Of a stretch of DNA of 64,000 nt, positions 55,292-64,000 are shown one piece after another. Where the stretch lies: NCBI RefSeq assembly GCF_000238775.2, contig NZ_AFEJ02000001.1, positions 1,488,001 through 1,552,000 on the forward strand, given 5' to 3'. The notes beneath the pieces were generated by a model, which searched no databases, had not been told where the DNA came from, and was given only the letters and a program-made list of their open reading frames with translations. Each line of letters opens with the position of its first letter. The stretch's first letter is position 1. The DNA comes from Acaryochloris sp. CCMEE 5410. GTDB lineage: Bacteria; Cyanobacteriota; Cyanobacteriia; Thermosynechococcales; Thermosynechococcaceae. A program made the translations under genes and the position numbers.

Positions 55292-56413
55292 ACTAGTGGC
55301 TTAACATTGTAGCGGAGAGATTTGGCACACTGGGAGTATCCCCCAACCGACTCTCCTACTCGCATGATTAAAATTGATTTCACCGCAGAGGAAATCCAAC
55401 ACCTCAACTACGAGCGCTATCATCATCCTCACCCACGGGTGCAGCGACGGATGGAAGTCCTCTACTTAAAGAGTCAAGGTCTTGCCCATGCCCAGATCTG
55501 CCAGCTTGTCAGATTAGCCGTCCGACCTTAGCCAAAACCCTTCGTTTGTATCAACAAGGAGGAATTGAAGGACTGAAGACCCTGGAATATAAAGGTCAAC
55601 CCAGTTCACTCAACGCTCATAGCGATAGTGTGAGAGCCTATTTTGAGCAACACCCGCCCCGCACCAGTGCAGAAGCTCAAGCAGTCATTGAACAATTGAC
55701 GGGCATTAAACGTAGTCCAACCCAGATCAAAGCTTTCCTCAAACGCATCGGTTGTCGCTATCGAAAAGTGGGGTATGTGCCGGGAAAGTCGAGTCTACCC
55801 GAGAAAATTGAGGAGCAAGAGCAGTTCCGAAAACTTGCCTTGAACCCTTATTAGAGGGAGCTCAACGCCAAGAGCGTCTTGTCTTTTTGTAGATGCTGCT
55901 CATTTGTTCATCAGGCTTATCTGGGGTTTCTCTGGTGCATCCGTCGGATCTTCATCCCCTCTCCTTCCGGTCGTCAACGATTCAATGTTCTCGGGGCGCT
56001 CAACGCCGTCACTAAAGATATCATCAGCATCACCAACCACACCTACATCAACTCTCATAGCATGTGTTTGTTGCTAGCCAAGCTTGCTCTACTCGACCCT
56101 GTCATACCCATCAGCGTGATTTTAGACAATGCTCGATATCAAAATGCCAGCTTGTGACAGACTTTGCTGAGATCGTCGATATTGAGTTAGTCTACTTGCC
56201 CTCTTATTCACCCCATTTGAATTTAATTGAGCGGCTCTGGCGCTTTGTGCGCAAAGAATGTCTCTACTCAAAGTATTATGCTGATTTCCCCGCCTTTAAG
56301 GGAGCCATTCAACAGTGCCTCGACCAGTGCAATGGTGAGCATAAGGCGAAACTCACAAGCCTGCTATCACTCAAGTTTCAGTCTTTTAAAAAAGTTAATA
56401 TCTTAGCCGTCTA
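55292..56413 (+). mobile_element. Decayed IS630-like element
   Basis: The left end CTAGTGGCTTAACATT and the right end (reverse complement CTAGACGGCTAAGATATT) are imperfect inverted repeats around the broken transposase. They lie where IS630-type TA-targeted ends would be expected. Boundaries are approximate. Confidence 0.6.
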
Positions 56414-56414
56414 G
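55322..56414 (+). pseudogene. IS630-family transposase, multiply frameshifted
   Basis: Segments in order are an N-terminal helix-turn-helix (QRRMEVLYLKSQGLAHAQIC), a second DNA-binding part (LRLYQQGGIEGLKTLEY and RTSAEAQAVIEQLTGIKRSP), and the DDE-fold catalytic domain: VDAAH (Asp), VILDNARYQ (Asp) and SPHLNLIERLWRFVRK (Glu). They lie in changing frames with several stops, so at least four frameshifts have occurred. Inactive remnant. Confidence 0.85.
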
Positions 56415-56659
56415 AGTATAGTCCATACCATATGAGCCGATCCAACGTTGGGGTTAACTTTGGAAGTGATCGATAAGTCAGTGGAGCAATCAGCACTTGA
56501 GGTATCTCCCTCGACAGTCAGTTATTGAACAAATGCTGGCCTAATTCGTCGCTTCCGTAAAACAATGAGAATCAACCAAACAATAAGTGAACTGAAGTTA
56601 TAAAATTAATGGTTAATCTAACGTTTCAATGGTTAACCGATCTCTTTGCCATAAAGCTC

Positions 56660-56965
56660 TTAAATTGCACATAAGATTAGGAAAGTTGCAAAAGCCCCTC
56701 CACAGATGATCCACAGCCTTTCATGAAGAATAAACCAGCTTTTCATATCTGGATTATTTGCATCAGGTTTAAAGAAGCCAGAAATAGATAAAATTAGCCC
56801 ATAGAGACATAACAAATAAAATGGTATCGAACTATGATTTGAGATGATCGAAAAATGACTTTTAATGGAATAGTGGGTACTTAAATAGACAATTGATCCA
56901 ACCCCCATCGACAAAATGTAAGAGGCTATATTATATTGCTCCTCTTCAGATTTTTGGCTCATCAT
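56660..56965 (-). CDS. Small integral membrane protein
   Basis: The 101-residue protein has three predicted membrane helices: YNIASYILSMGVGSIVYLS, IPFYLLCLYGLILSISGFF and LWIICGGAFATFLILCAI. The N-terminus is charged. No family is recognised. It sits alone between an IS630-like remnant and the pcb gene, in AT-rich accessory DNA. Confidence 0.5.
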   Translation of the reverse strand: MMSQKSEEEQYNIASYILSMGVGSIVYLSTHYSIKSHFSIISNHSSIPFYLLCLYGLILSISGFFKPDANNPDMKSWFILHERLWIICGGAFATFLILCAI

Positions 56966-57271
56966 AATTTTTAAAAATCCTTGATATATAACTATCTGCG
57001 CAAACTGGCCTGAAAACTATTCAGCAATTTGTGTAATGCAGATAGATGAATCGGGTGAGTATTTAGAATTCTTGTGATGCTAAGGTCAATAGCAAATCTC
57101 AAGTAAATAGAGGCGAAAAATTATATAGGCTAAAAATGTCTTAAAGATATTGCTGTGTTATATCGATCTACGGGAGTGATTTGCTTTTGCTTAGATCTAG
57201 CAATATTTTTCGGAATGCACTGTCTTCGCTAGGTGAGCGTCAGAAAAAGAATTAAATAAACAAGCATCCCC
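56966..57271 (+). other. Spacer downstream of the pcb gene
   Basis: About 300 bases of AT-rich DNA between the pcb terminator hairpin and the small membrane gene. No gene or RNA was recognised. Confidence 0.4.
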
Positions 57272-57297
57272 CGGCCACCCTAACAATAGAGTGGCCG
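57272..57297 (-). terminator. Hairpin terminator after pcb
   Basis: On the minus strand CGGCCAC and GTGGCCG pair around a 12-base segment, followed by a T-rich stretch (GATGCTTGTTTATTT). It lies 15 bases after the pcb stop codon, the expected terminator position. Confidence 0.65.
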
Positions 57298-57311
57298 AAG
57301 ACTTGACGATG

Positions 57312-58385
57312 TTACGTAATAGCGTTGCCACTGGTGTCAGCAGCGATGATGGAAGGAATTCTCTCGAATTTGAAGCCCATTGCTCTTAAGCAATGGAATA
57401 GATGACCTTGTAAACAATAGAAGGCGACATAATAAGTGACATTAGCTAACCAAGCGCGAGAGGTATAAAACCCATCTGCTAAATCAGCCGTATCAGCAAA
57501 GTAGGGGGCAATCCCAAATTTGACTTCTAAAGCTGCACCATAGAATTCAACGGGGTAAACAAAAGTATTAACGGCACAGAAATAAGCAGAAATAAAGCCC
57601 ATGATGGCAACACCACCTAAGGAGGTGCCAATTAAACCATCAGGTGTGTATATCTTAATTCTGGACCCTAAATCTTGTTCCCATTTAAAAGGGGCAACAT
57701 TGATATGCCACAGCCCACCAGCCATATCAAATAACCCAATAAATAGGTGGCCAGATGCTAGGTCATCTAAGTTATCTACAAAAAATGGATTAAACCCTGG
57801 TGTAGACCAACCGTACTTAAAAACATTGCCAATTGTTGAGCCTGGAGCAGCTACTTTGGTGACTTCACCTACTGTTGGATCGTAGATACCATGAAACTTC
57901 ATCCATCCGACAAAGATCAAAGAAGCGAATCCAATAAAGAGTAGATGGTTACCCAGAATATATCCTAACTGCTTAGGATCATCCCATTGAAAAGCAAATC
58001 GTTCAGTGTTGCCGCGGCCACCTTCAGTTAAATCCATCGGACCTATTTTGGCGTGATAATAGGCTCCAGCAAAGAGTACTAAGCTGGCAACCATATGAAT
58101 GGCTCCCACCTGAGTGTAAACAAAGGTATTGGTCACAACACCGCCTGCCCCAATTCCAAACCCTTCCGCTGCAAGGTGAGGAATTAAAACAAGACCCTGG
58201 TCATACATTGGCAGACTAGGATCAAATACTTGATTTTCAGAAAAAGTATTGAACCCCACCCAAAACATGATGAGGGCTATTTGTAGGATATGAGCGGCAA
58301 GCCATTTACCTTGTACAGAGACATCTACTAAACGGCTATTGCCTTGATACCAAGGATATTCAGATTGATTGACATTTGTTGACAT
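57312..58385 (-). CDS. CP43-like chlorophyll antenna protein (Pcb/IsiA family)
   Basis: The 357-residue protein has six membrane helices and family signatures. MFWVGFNTFSENQVFD is the helix I region. The paired His that ligate chlorophyll include those of TQVGAIHMVASLVLF, AYYHAKIGPMDLTEG, LASGHLFIGLFDMAGGLWHI and LQGHLFHCLRAMGF. It lacks the large lumenal loop of PsbC, as Pcb/IsiA proteins do. Such proteins feed energy to the photosystems, often under iron stress. In an Acaryochloris-like host they would bind chlorophyll d (inference). Start is preceded by GGAAG. Flanks are mobile and AT-rich. Confidence 0.9.
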   Translation of the reverse strand: MSTNVNQSEYPWYQGNSRLVDVSVQGKWLAAHILQIALIMFWVGFNTFSENQVFDPSLPMYDQGLVLIPHLAAEGFGIGAGGVVTNTFVYTQVGAIHMVASLVLFAGAYYHAKIGPMDLTEGGRGNTERFAFQWDDPKQLGYILGNHLLFIGFASLIFVGWMKFHGIYDPTVGEVTKVAAPGSTIGNVFKYGWSTPGFNPFFVDNLDDLASGHLFIGLFDMAGGLWHINVAPFKWEQDLGSRIKIYTPDGLIGTSLGGVAIMGFISAYFCAVNTFVYPVEFYGAALEVKFGIAPYFADTADLADGFYTSRAWLANVTYYVAFYCLQGHLFHCLRAMGFKFERIPSIIAADTSGNAIT

Positions 58386-59258
58386 AAATTTCTTCCAAAA
58401 TTCTTACAACAGGTATAAAAATTTTCTTCCTTTGTTTTTCAGCAGAACCATTAATCCAGATCGGATTAGCAGTTCAATAGAATAAAAAAAGGAAGTTAAG
58501 AGGCGCCATAACCTGTCTATTTGTGTTAATGACAGGCAATGGCATATATCCCCACAAGTTTTTATCTGCATGGGGATATTTTTAATAAAAAGTCAAACTA
58601 TCTCTCTAAACATATATTCAATTGACTTATGTGCTAACGAAGTATTAGCAGGAGAGAAAGTATTCAGTTAGAAAATTTCTTTAAAACCTTTGCACGGAAG
58701 ACATTGCAAGCAGGCAGCTTACATGCTTGATGCAAAAAGGATTTAAGGATTCTAAGCTGAACCTAAATCTCAAAGATATATGGGTGTTAGGAGATAAATT
58801 TTAGGGTAGCTATATATAGATCTAAAGACTCATAGATGAATCCTAAATCTATATATAATGCATTTTATTTTCTTATAGGAATGAGAGAAGATGGTTGATC
58901 TTTTTAATTCATGTAATTCCGAATTTTTATATTCGATGTGTCTTAGATTATTCCTCTTTTATGACTACAAGTATTTTGAGAAAATTTTTTTGATATTAGG
59001 AATAGTAACAGGAATGAAATAATTTACGTGACAAACTGTTAAAAGTTTAATAAATAAATAGCATTAGCTCGAATTATAATTTACATTTATACACAATTTA
59101 CTTATTAAACCATTAGGATTTTCCCTTTGAAAGATAGATAGGAAAAGACTTTTACAGTTTCTTGCATTTATTAAATCTCTTGAAACTACTTTGCAAATAT
59201 AAATAAAAAGTCTAAAAATCGAAATTTCAAACAAATCTTTGATATGAAAATTCGATTT
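58386..59258 (-). other. Long AT-rich upstream region of pcb with hairpins
   Basis: 870 bases with no credible frame. Near the gene lie two inverted repeats: CCTGTC/GACAGG (58512-58536) and ATATCCCCA/TGGGGATAT (58546-58579). The second is followed on the plus strand by TTTTT like a terminator. On the minus strand both fall in the likely pcb leader. The pcb promoter must be here; iron or light control could act through this region. Confidence 0.45.
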
Positions 59259-60805
59259 GTTACTGCCCAGGCTTAAATCATTGTGTTGAGAATGAAGGTA
59301 TAACTCTATCTGAGACTATGTTTTAAGCACACCAGCAGTCAATCCGTACTCATTCGTTGAACAAGAAAGTCTCTGACCAGAAAATTAGTGAATCTGATAT
59401 TCGAGCAATCTACCATCAAGGAGAGGATGCAGTTGTTGAGCTGGTCACCCTTCTTATTAAACGGATAGAGCGACTAGAAGAGCATCTTGGCAAGATAGTC
59501 GGAACAGTAGTAAACCACCCTCAAGCGATGGCTTTGGGAAGCGGACCAAAAGTCTACGGGGTAAGAGTAAGCGTAAAAGTGGGGGTCAAAAGGCCATCCC
59601 GGTAGTACCTTGGAATGGCGTGAAACCGTCGATGCCGTAGTGTTACATCCAGTCACTCAATGTCAAGGCTGTGGTGCCTCGTTAACAGAGGTCGCCGTCC
59701 TTGAGTATGAACTGCGCCAGGTTCATGAGCTGCCCTCCTTGTCATTACAGGTCATCGAGCATCAAGCAGAAGTCAAATATTGTGAGCACTGTCAAACCTT
59801 GAACCGGGGTAAATTCCCCAGCGATGTCACCAATGTGGTTCAGTATGGCAGTAATCTCAAAGGCTTGATGGTGTATTTGATGGAGGCTCAACTGTTGCCG
59901 TTTGAGCGCACCCGTGAACTGCTTAAAGACCTCTTGGGTTGTCAGGTTTCTGAAGGAACCCTGTGCAACACCCGTACAACCTGTGCCCAGCAATTAGAAC
60001 CGATTGAAGCCCAGATCAAAGACGCTATTGAGCAAGCAGCTGTGGGACATTTTGACGAGACGGGGTTGCGAGTCAACAGCAAGTTGTGGTGGCTGCATGT
60101 CGCTTGTACGAGTGGATTAACCTACTACTTTGTCCATGCCAACGCGGCACAGCAGCGATGGACGAAATGGATATTCTGCCAAACTTTACGGGCACGAGTA
60201 TTCATGATGGTTGGAAGAGCTATGCCCGCTATGGTTGTACGCATAGCTTATGCAATGCCCATCATTTGCGCGAACTCCGATTTATTGTTGAACGCTACAA
60301 ACAACCTTGGGCTGAGGAGATGATCTCACTGCTGCTAGATATCAAAGCTGAGGTAGAGCGGGCAAAAGCTGAACACTTAAGCGTTCTCGATGCGAGACAA
60401 GTCGAGGCGTTTGAGCAGCGGTATCGCCAAGTGTTAGCCGATGGATTCAAGCATAATCCAATGCCAACCGTCGATGAAAATGCACCCAAGAAACGAGGCA
60501 AGCAGAAGCAGAGTACACCCAAAAACTTGCTCGACCGACTTCGAAAGCACCAAGCTGCTGTCTTGGCGTTTATGTATGATTTTCAGGTGCCTTTGATAAC
60601 AATCAGGCTGAGCGCGATATCCGCATGATGAAGTTGAAGCAGAAGATATCGGGATGTTTTCGCTCCTTGGCAGGTGCCCAGCAGTTCTGCCGCATTCGCG
60701 GTTATATTTCAACTTTGAGAAAGCAAGATATCCCTGTACTGGATGCACTCAAAAGTATTTTTGCTGACAATCCTGTTAGACCAGTGCTTCAGCCTGGGCA
60801 GTAAC
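59259..60805 (+). mobile_element. IS66-like element with 8-bp target duplication
   Basis: The ends are perfect 15-bp inverted repeats GTTACTGCCCAGGCT, and the flanks repeat TTCGATTT (59251-59258 and 60806-60813). The 8-bp duplication is the IS66-family size. The element is 1547 bases long and carries only the transposase, not the tnpA/tnpB accessory genes. Confidence 0.9.
59357..60804 (+). pseudogene. IS66-family transposase, frameshifted
   Basis: The first frame starts at 59357 and holds the helical N-terminus with IERLEEHLGKI. The second (59610-60323) carries the Cys-rich zinc finger (CQGCGASLTEV and CEHCQTL) and the VGHFDETGLRV Asp. The third includes FTGTSIHDGWKSYARYG (Asp) and CNAHHLRELRF. 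The last frame has [20 protein letters not shown] (Glu), ending [10 protein letters not shown]. Three frameshifts (near 59600, 60130 and 60590) inactivate it. Confidence 0.88.
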
Positions 60806-60813
60806 TTCGATTT

Positions 60814-61011
60814 TTAGGTATCCTTTTATTTAATTTCTTAAAATAATATCAACTAGTAAAGATTGTCTTTATGGCTCTTGATTACCTACGCAGGTTGTTT
60901 GACCTAGAACTCAAAACGAGGAATGAATCTTTCATATGAGCACGGTATCTTTGGTGAAGACTTGCGATGCGTCTTCAATCTCGGGTAGTTAGGTGGGATT
61001 ATCTCAACCCC
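60814..61011 (+). other. Spacer between the IS66-like element and a transposase remnant
   Basis: About 200 bases, AT-rich at the left. No gene is seen. The CATATG-rich stretch near 60935 has no recognised role. Confidence 0.3.
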
Positions 61012-61272
61012 CTAATTTTTGGAGGCGATATAAACAGGTGTTCTGAGAATCTGAGCTTCGGTCCAAATGAGTTCGGTTAATCCAACTGCCATGGCAGGAG
61101 TTCTCTATTGAAAGCGCTTTTTACCCTCGGGTACTTCAAGAAGAGAACGTAAACTGCGATGCTTTCTCACCCAGTTGTAGACTGTGGTACTGGTTCCGTA
61201 GAGTGGGGCAGCAGAGAAGCTTTCAATATATTAATTTGAGAGATAATCGATGCATTCTATAACATCGTTCTT
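61012..61272 (-). pseudogene. Minus-strand remnant of an IS1-like transposase
   Basis: On the minus strand a frame reads FSAAPLYGTSTTVYNWVRKH and RSLRSLLEVPEGKKRFQ, then a stop, then in the same frame RTPAMAVGLTELIWTEAQIL and RTPVYIASKN to TAG at 61012. The first part looks like a helix-turn-helix, the second like the C-terminus of IS1-type transposases (RTPAMAAGLT). The catalytic middle is missing, so this is an internally deleted relic. The upper limit is uncertain. Confidence 0.5.
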
Positions 61273-61275
61273 TCA

Positions 61276-62283
61276 ATGGATTTTTCTGTTCATTATTGTC
61301 CATGCTGTACTTATGGTGACACCCATACCCACACTCGTTATCTAACAAAAGGGCATGGTTCACGGACTATCCTCCATTGCCGTCGATGTGACATCTATTT
61401 CAGTGAGACGTTTGCAACTCCGATCTCAGGACTCAAAACCCCATTAAGCCGGATTATCACCATCCTCAAAGCCAGGAGTGAAGGGATGAGCCTGAATGCC
61501 ACAGCTCGCACCCACAATGTATCCAAGAAAAGTGTGATTGATTGGGAAAGACGCCTATCTGGTCTCAAGCCGACCTTAATGCTCTATTCGTTAGTCCATC
61601 AGTTCATTCACCAAGAAATAGAGGGGGATGAGCTTTATACTAAGGTGAACAAAAACAAACCGCCGTCAGAGTCCCAAGGGTGGACAATTGTTCTGATGGA
61701 ACGGGGAAGTCGGTTTCTGTGGGAATTGCATTGTGGGCGCAAAGACCAGCAATTATTTGAGAAGGCGTTACAGTGTTTGGCTCAAGTGATTGAGCAAACA
61801 GACAACTTGAGTCTATTAACGGATGGAGAAAGGCGCTATGGCAATATTCTGTTTGATATTTGCCATGACATCATTCGCAATGGTAAACCGGGACGTCCTC
61901 TCAAACGCCTGCCGAAAGGGGTAAGAGTGCGCATTAAAAACAAAGGAGCCAAAACAAAGAAGGGGCGTCCTCGTCAAAAGTATCAATCACCTATTCCAGA
62001 GCATCCTGATACAGCTCATGAGGTGTCTAACGAAGAGATACATGCTAATCATGTTGAAGCGTTTAATGCCTCCATGAGACGACGTAATGCAACCTTTCGA
62101 CGCAAGACGAATACCTATGCAAAATCTAGGAAGAGCTTGCAGAGAACACTCGATGTATTTTGGTTGATTCACAACTTTACTCGGGTTCATTTCACCACAA
62201 AAGTTGTTCCTGCTGTCAAGTTAGGAATACTCAAGACTCGGCTTTCATGGCCACAAATACTCACGATGAGATATGCTGTCTAA
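61276..62283 (+). CDS. IS1-like transposase, apparently intact
   Basis: The 335-residue protein has an N-terminal zinc-binding region (CPCCTYGD and CRRCDIYFSETF), a helix-turn-helix (GMSLNATARTHNVSKKSVID) and a DDE catalytic core: EIEGDELYTKVNKNKPPSES, LLTDGERRYGN and the HVEAFNASMRRR Glu. A basic insert (about 205-235, KGVRVRIKNKGAKTKKGR) sits in the core. No stop or frameshift is seen, so it may be active. Outer ends are not resolved: GGTTCCG occurs inverted at 61192 and 62320, but the left copy is inside the older remnant. Confidence 0.85.
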   Translation: MDFSVHYCPCCTYGDTHTHTRYLTKGHGSRTILHCRRCDIYFSETFATPISGLKTPLSRIITILKARSEGMSLNATARTHNVSKKSVIDWERRLSGLKPTLMLYSLVHQFIHQEIEGDELYTKVNKNKPPSESQGWTIVLMERGSRFLWELHCGRKDQQLFEKALQCLAQVIEQTDNLSLLTDGERRYGNILFDICHDIIRNGKPGRPLKRLPKGVRVRIKNKGAKTKKGRPRQKYQSPIPEHPDTAHEVSNEEIHANHVEAFNASMRRRNATFRRKTNTYAKSRKSLQRTLDVFWLIHNFTRVHFTTKVVPAVKLGILKTRLSWPQILTMRYAV

Positions 62284-62553
62284 TCCAGCAGCGAAAATAC
62301 TTCTAGCATTCCCATCACTCGGAACCATTACCGAAGTCTCGTGTGTGAAGACTAATGATGACTTAGTCTTTAATCTTCTCAAGTTTGAGTAGAGAAAGTA
62401 TTATTCTCCCATTTCCAAATCTTATAACCCAAGAGTTCAGAACATTCGGTATGATTCTGAGAACAGAGTAGAGCGGCTGAACCGAAATAAGCCAGCTATA
62501 CTCCTAATATATAGATCTTTACGATTGTCGTTTATCATTCCACTTTTGAATTC

Positions 62554-63225
62554 ATGGTCTACGGAACATCCTCTGCTCGGGCTGAAATGAGTGAACTGCG
62601 GCGTCTGCGGACGCTCTTGCCACCTGAACTGCAAAGCTGGGTCACCGTAGAAGCGACAACAGCCACCAACGCTTCCCTCATTACCTGCGAAGAGTTAGGT
62701 CAAGATGAGGTGGAAATCCAAATTGATCTGCTTAAGTGGGAGCAATTTGCGAAAGATCAGCGCAATCTCCTGTTTTGGCACCAAGTCGCTCGGATTCAGA
62801 ACGATACGATTCCCCGAGATGGCTGGGAAATGGCTGCTCTGGCTATTGGTTTAGGGGGGGCGGTCGGTGAGCTATGGGTCCAAGATGGGTTGCTGCTGAT
62901 GTTGGCCTTAGCCCTATGTGGTGTATCAGGATGGCGACTGTATCAACGCAATAACTCCCAGAAGAGTGTTGATGATCTAACGGCTGCGGATCAAAAAGCG
63001 ATCGCCCTCGCGACTCGCTTTGGCTATACCCTCCCCAATGCCTATAAAAGTTTAGGTAGTGCCTTAAAAATCTTGATTGACCAATCTCCTAGCCGTCGCA
63101 ACCGCAAGCGCTATGAAACCCGCCTCCAGGCTTTAAAAGATAGTGCTGCAGAAGCAAAAGCGAGAAGCCAATCGATGCGTGCAGAGCAGCGGAATCGGAT
63201 GCCCGATATGAACTATCCTTCCTGA
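62554..63225 (+). CDS. DUF3318 cyanobacterial protein
   Basis: The 223-residue protein has the DUF3318 start ELRRLRTLLPPELQSWVTVE, two hydrophobic helices (WEMAALAIGLGGAVGELWVQ and GLLLMLALALCGVSGWRLY) and a charged helical C-terminus. It is widely conserved in cyanobacteria with no assigned function; association with a membrane is likely. ATG 62554 gives 223 residues; ATG 62587 is equally placed and matches the family start better. Its 3' end overlaps the convergent exonuclease gene by 13 bases. Confidence 0.8.
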   Translation: MVYGTSSARAEMSELRRLRTLLPPELQSWVTVEATTATNASLITCEELGQDEVEIQIDLLKWEQFAKDQRNLLFWHQVARIQNDTIPRDGWEMAALAIGLGGAVGELWVQDGLLLMLALALCGVSGWRLYQRNNSQKSVDDLTAADQKAIALATRFGYTLPNAYKSLGSALKILIDQSPSRRNRKRYETRLQALKDSAAEAKARSQSMRAEQRNRMPDMNYPS

Positions 63226-64000
63226 GCCGTGTCAGGCGAGGCTGTGAAACATTCTTGCAGCTGAATCCGATCCAAACGGGGATTCACAGACGCCACTTTG
63301 ACATCCAGCCGGTCCCCCAAAACAACCGGGTGATCCAGGCGCATCACAAGTTCTAGCCCTAAATCTTCTAGCAAAATTAGGGCTAGATTCTCGTGCTCAC
63401 GCAACCATCGCAGCACCATAGCCGGCCAGACCGTCTGACCATGTTGCCTTAAATACTCCAAACTCCAATAGCGATTGGTTTGTCGTTCTAAAAGGGTGGC
63501 TTCATAGGCGGCGGTAGTCACGCTGGGTATGAGGGTTGTTAAGTCAGTTTTACTAAAAGGCAATTCTTCGTCTCGAAGATGAGCTTTAATTTGAAAATGA
63601 GCGACTAAATCTGCATAGCGACGGATGGGGGACGTGACTTGGCAGTAACAATCCAGGCCCAAGCTGGCATGGCGAGCGGGACTAATGCTGACCTCACTGC
63701 GAGGCATACAGCTACGAATCGCGCAATAGCGAACAAATCCTGGTGCCAGCTGTAATAGCTCTTCTTCCGGCGGTAGTTCAGGCTGAGGCTGGTGGCGAAA
63801 GGGCAATGGTAAATCATTATCTTGACCATAACGGGCGGCCACTTCCCCCGTTAAGATCATCATTTCAGCGACTAGGTTACGGGCAGAAGAATCGTACAGA
63901 ACCTGAATGTCGACCTTCTCTCCCTCCACTTTGATGGAGGATTCCGGCATCTGAATGCTGATGGCGCCTTGGGATTTCCGCCAGGCTTGGCGTTGTTTGG
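63213..64000 (-). CDS. RNase II/R-family exoribonuclease, C-terminal part
   Basis: The frame remains open through the right edge (63950 is an internal Met, with KQRQAWRKSQGAISIQ before it), so this is the C-terminal 262 residues. It has the RNB-domain end (DSSARNLVAEMMILTGEVAA), SYTSPIRRY-like YCQVTSPIRRYADLV that contacts RNA, and a following S1-like beta-barrel (GLELVMRLDHPVVLGDRLDV). It degrades RNA 3' to 5'. Whether it is RNase R or RNase II cannot be told without the N-terminus. Confidence 0.88.
   Translation of the reverse strand, partial: KQRQAWRKSQGAISIQMPESSIKVEGEKVDIQVLYDSSARNLVAEMMILTGEVAARYGQDNDLPLPFRHQPQPELPPEEELLQLAPGFVRYCAIRSCMPRSEVSISPARHASLGLDCYCQVTSPIRRYADLVAHFQIKAHLRDEELPFSKTDLTTLIPSVTTAAYEATLLERQTNRYWSLEYLRQHGQTVWPAMVLRWLREHENLALILLEDLGLELVMRLDHPVVLGDRLDVKVASVNPRLDRIQLQECFTASPDTAQEG

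Noticed and set aside
60765-60788. CCTGTTAGACCAGTGC inside the IS66-like element as an IS1-like end
   Set aside because: It is part of the transposase C-terminal coding sequence, the arrangement differs from the true ends, and no partner end is adjacent.
61192-62326. Outer ends of the intact IS1-like element at inverted GGTTCCG
   Set aside because: The left copy lies inside a recognisable transposase remnant frame and no target duplication is present, so the boundaries are unproven.

Overview
The window looks like a cyanobacterial chromosome, most probably an Acaryochloris-type genome (inference). The reasons are scattered octamer palindromes GCGATCGC (HIP1), many cyanobacteria-restricted families (SLH porin, DUF3318, DUF2808, SphS/SphR-like pair, CYP120-like P450, DUF6887/DUF6888 pair), a CP43-like Pcb/IsiA antenna protein at 57.3-58.4 kb, and a heavy load of mostly decayed insertion sequences. 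No rRNA, recognisable tRNA or CRISPR array was seen.

Layout. 0-6.7 kb: end of an unidentified gene, purB, a Cys-rich protein, a Uma2-type protein, a 2OG-Fe(II) oxygenase, and a tldD/pmbA-like pair that overlaps by ATGA. 6.9-9.25 kb: a one-strand cluster of very small genes (DUF6888/DUF6887, HicB/HicA, BrnA/BrnT and orphans). Imperfect inverted repeats resembling integron attC sites separate several of them; no integrase is present. 9.3-10.6 kb: a P450. 10.9-13.8 kb: a GAF-domain gene cut off by nested, broken insertion sequences. 13.8-19.6 kb: an AT-rich island with three co-oriented genes. The first would encode about 790 residues: three related helical segments, one membrane helix and a type I periplasmic-binding-protein domain. 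An ISKra4-like element with perfect 20-bp ends and a 9-bp target duplication interrupts it. The two downstream genes are not recognised. This is the best candidate here for an undescribed (sensing or conflict) system.

19.7-31.1 kb: PfkB-type kinase, DUF1460 lipoprotein-like hydrolase, a Cu/Zn SOD lacking its disulfide cysteines, GNAT, HPP membrane protein, alpha/beta hydrolase, a DUF4212 plus sodium:solute symporter operon, and an SLH porin. 31.8-39.7 kb: cell-envelope genes (S1 protease with 60-bp repeats and a DUF2808 tail, TPR protein, GRDP/TIGR04222 membrane protein, M48 metalloprotease). 40.2-53.1 kb: housekeeping genes (lepA, ruvC, menB, xth, sphS/sphR-like pair, DMT exporter, gltS overlapping rlmD, a lipoprotein). 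53.3-62.3 kb: accessory DNA with IS1-like, IS630-like and IS66-like elements around the pcb gene. 62.5-64 kb: DUF3318 and the C-terminal part of an RNase II/R-type exonuclease running off the edge.

Functional themes are purine synthesis (purB), quinone synthesis (menB), repair and recombination (ruvC, xth), phosphate sensing (sphS/sphR, inferred), ion and solute transport, and light harvesting. They are interleaved with mobile DNA and toxin-antitoxin debris.
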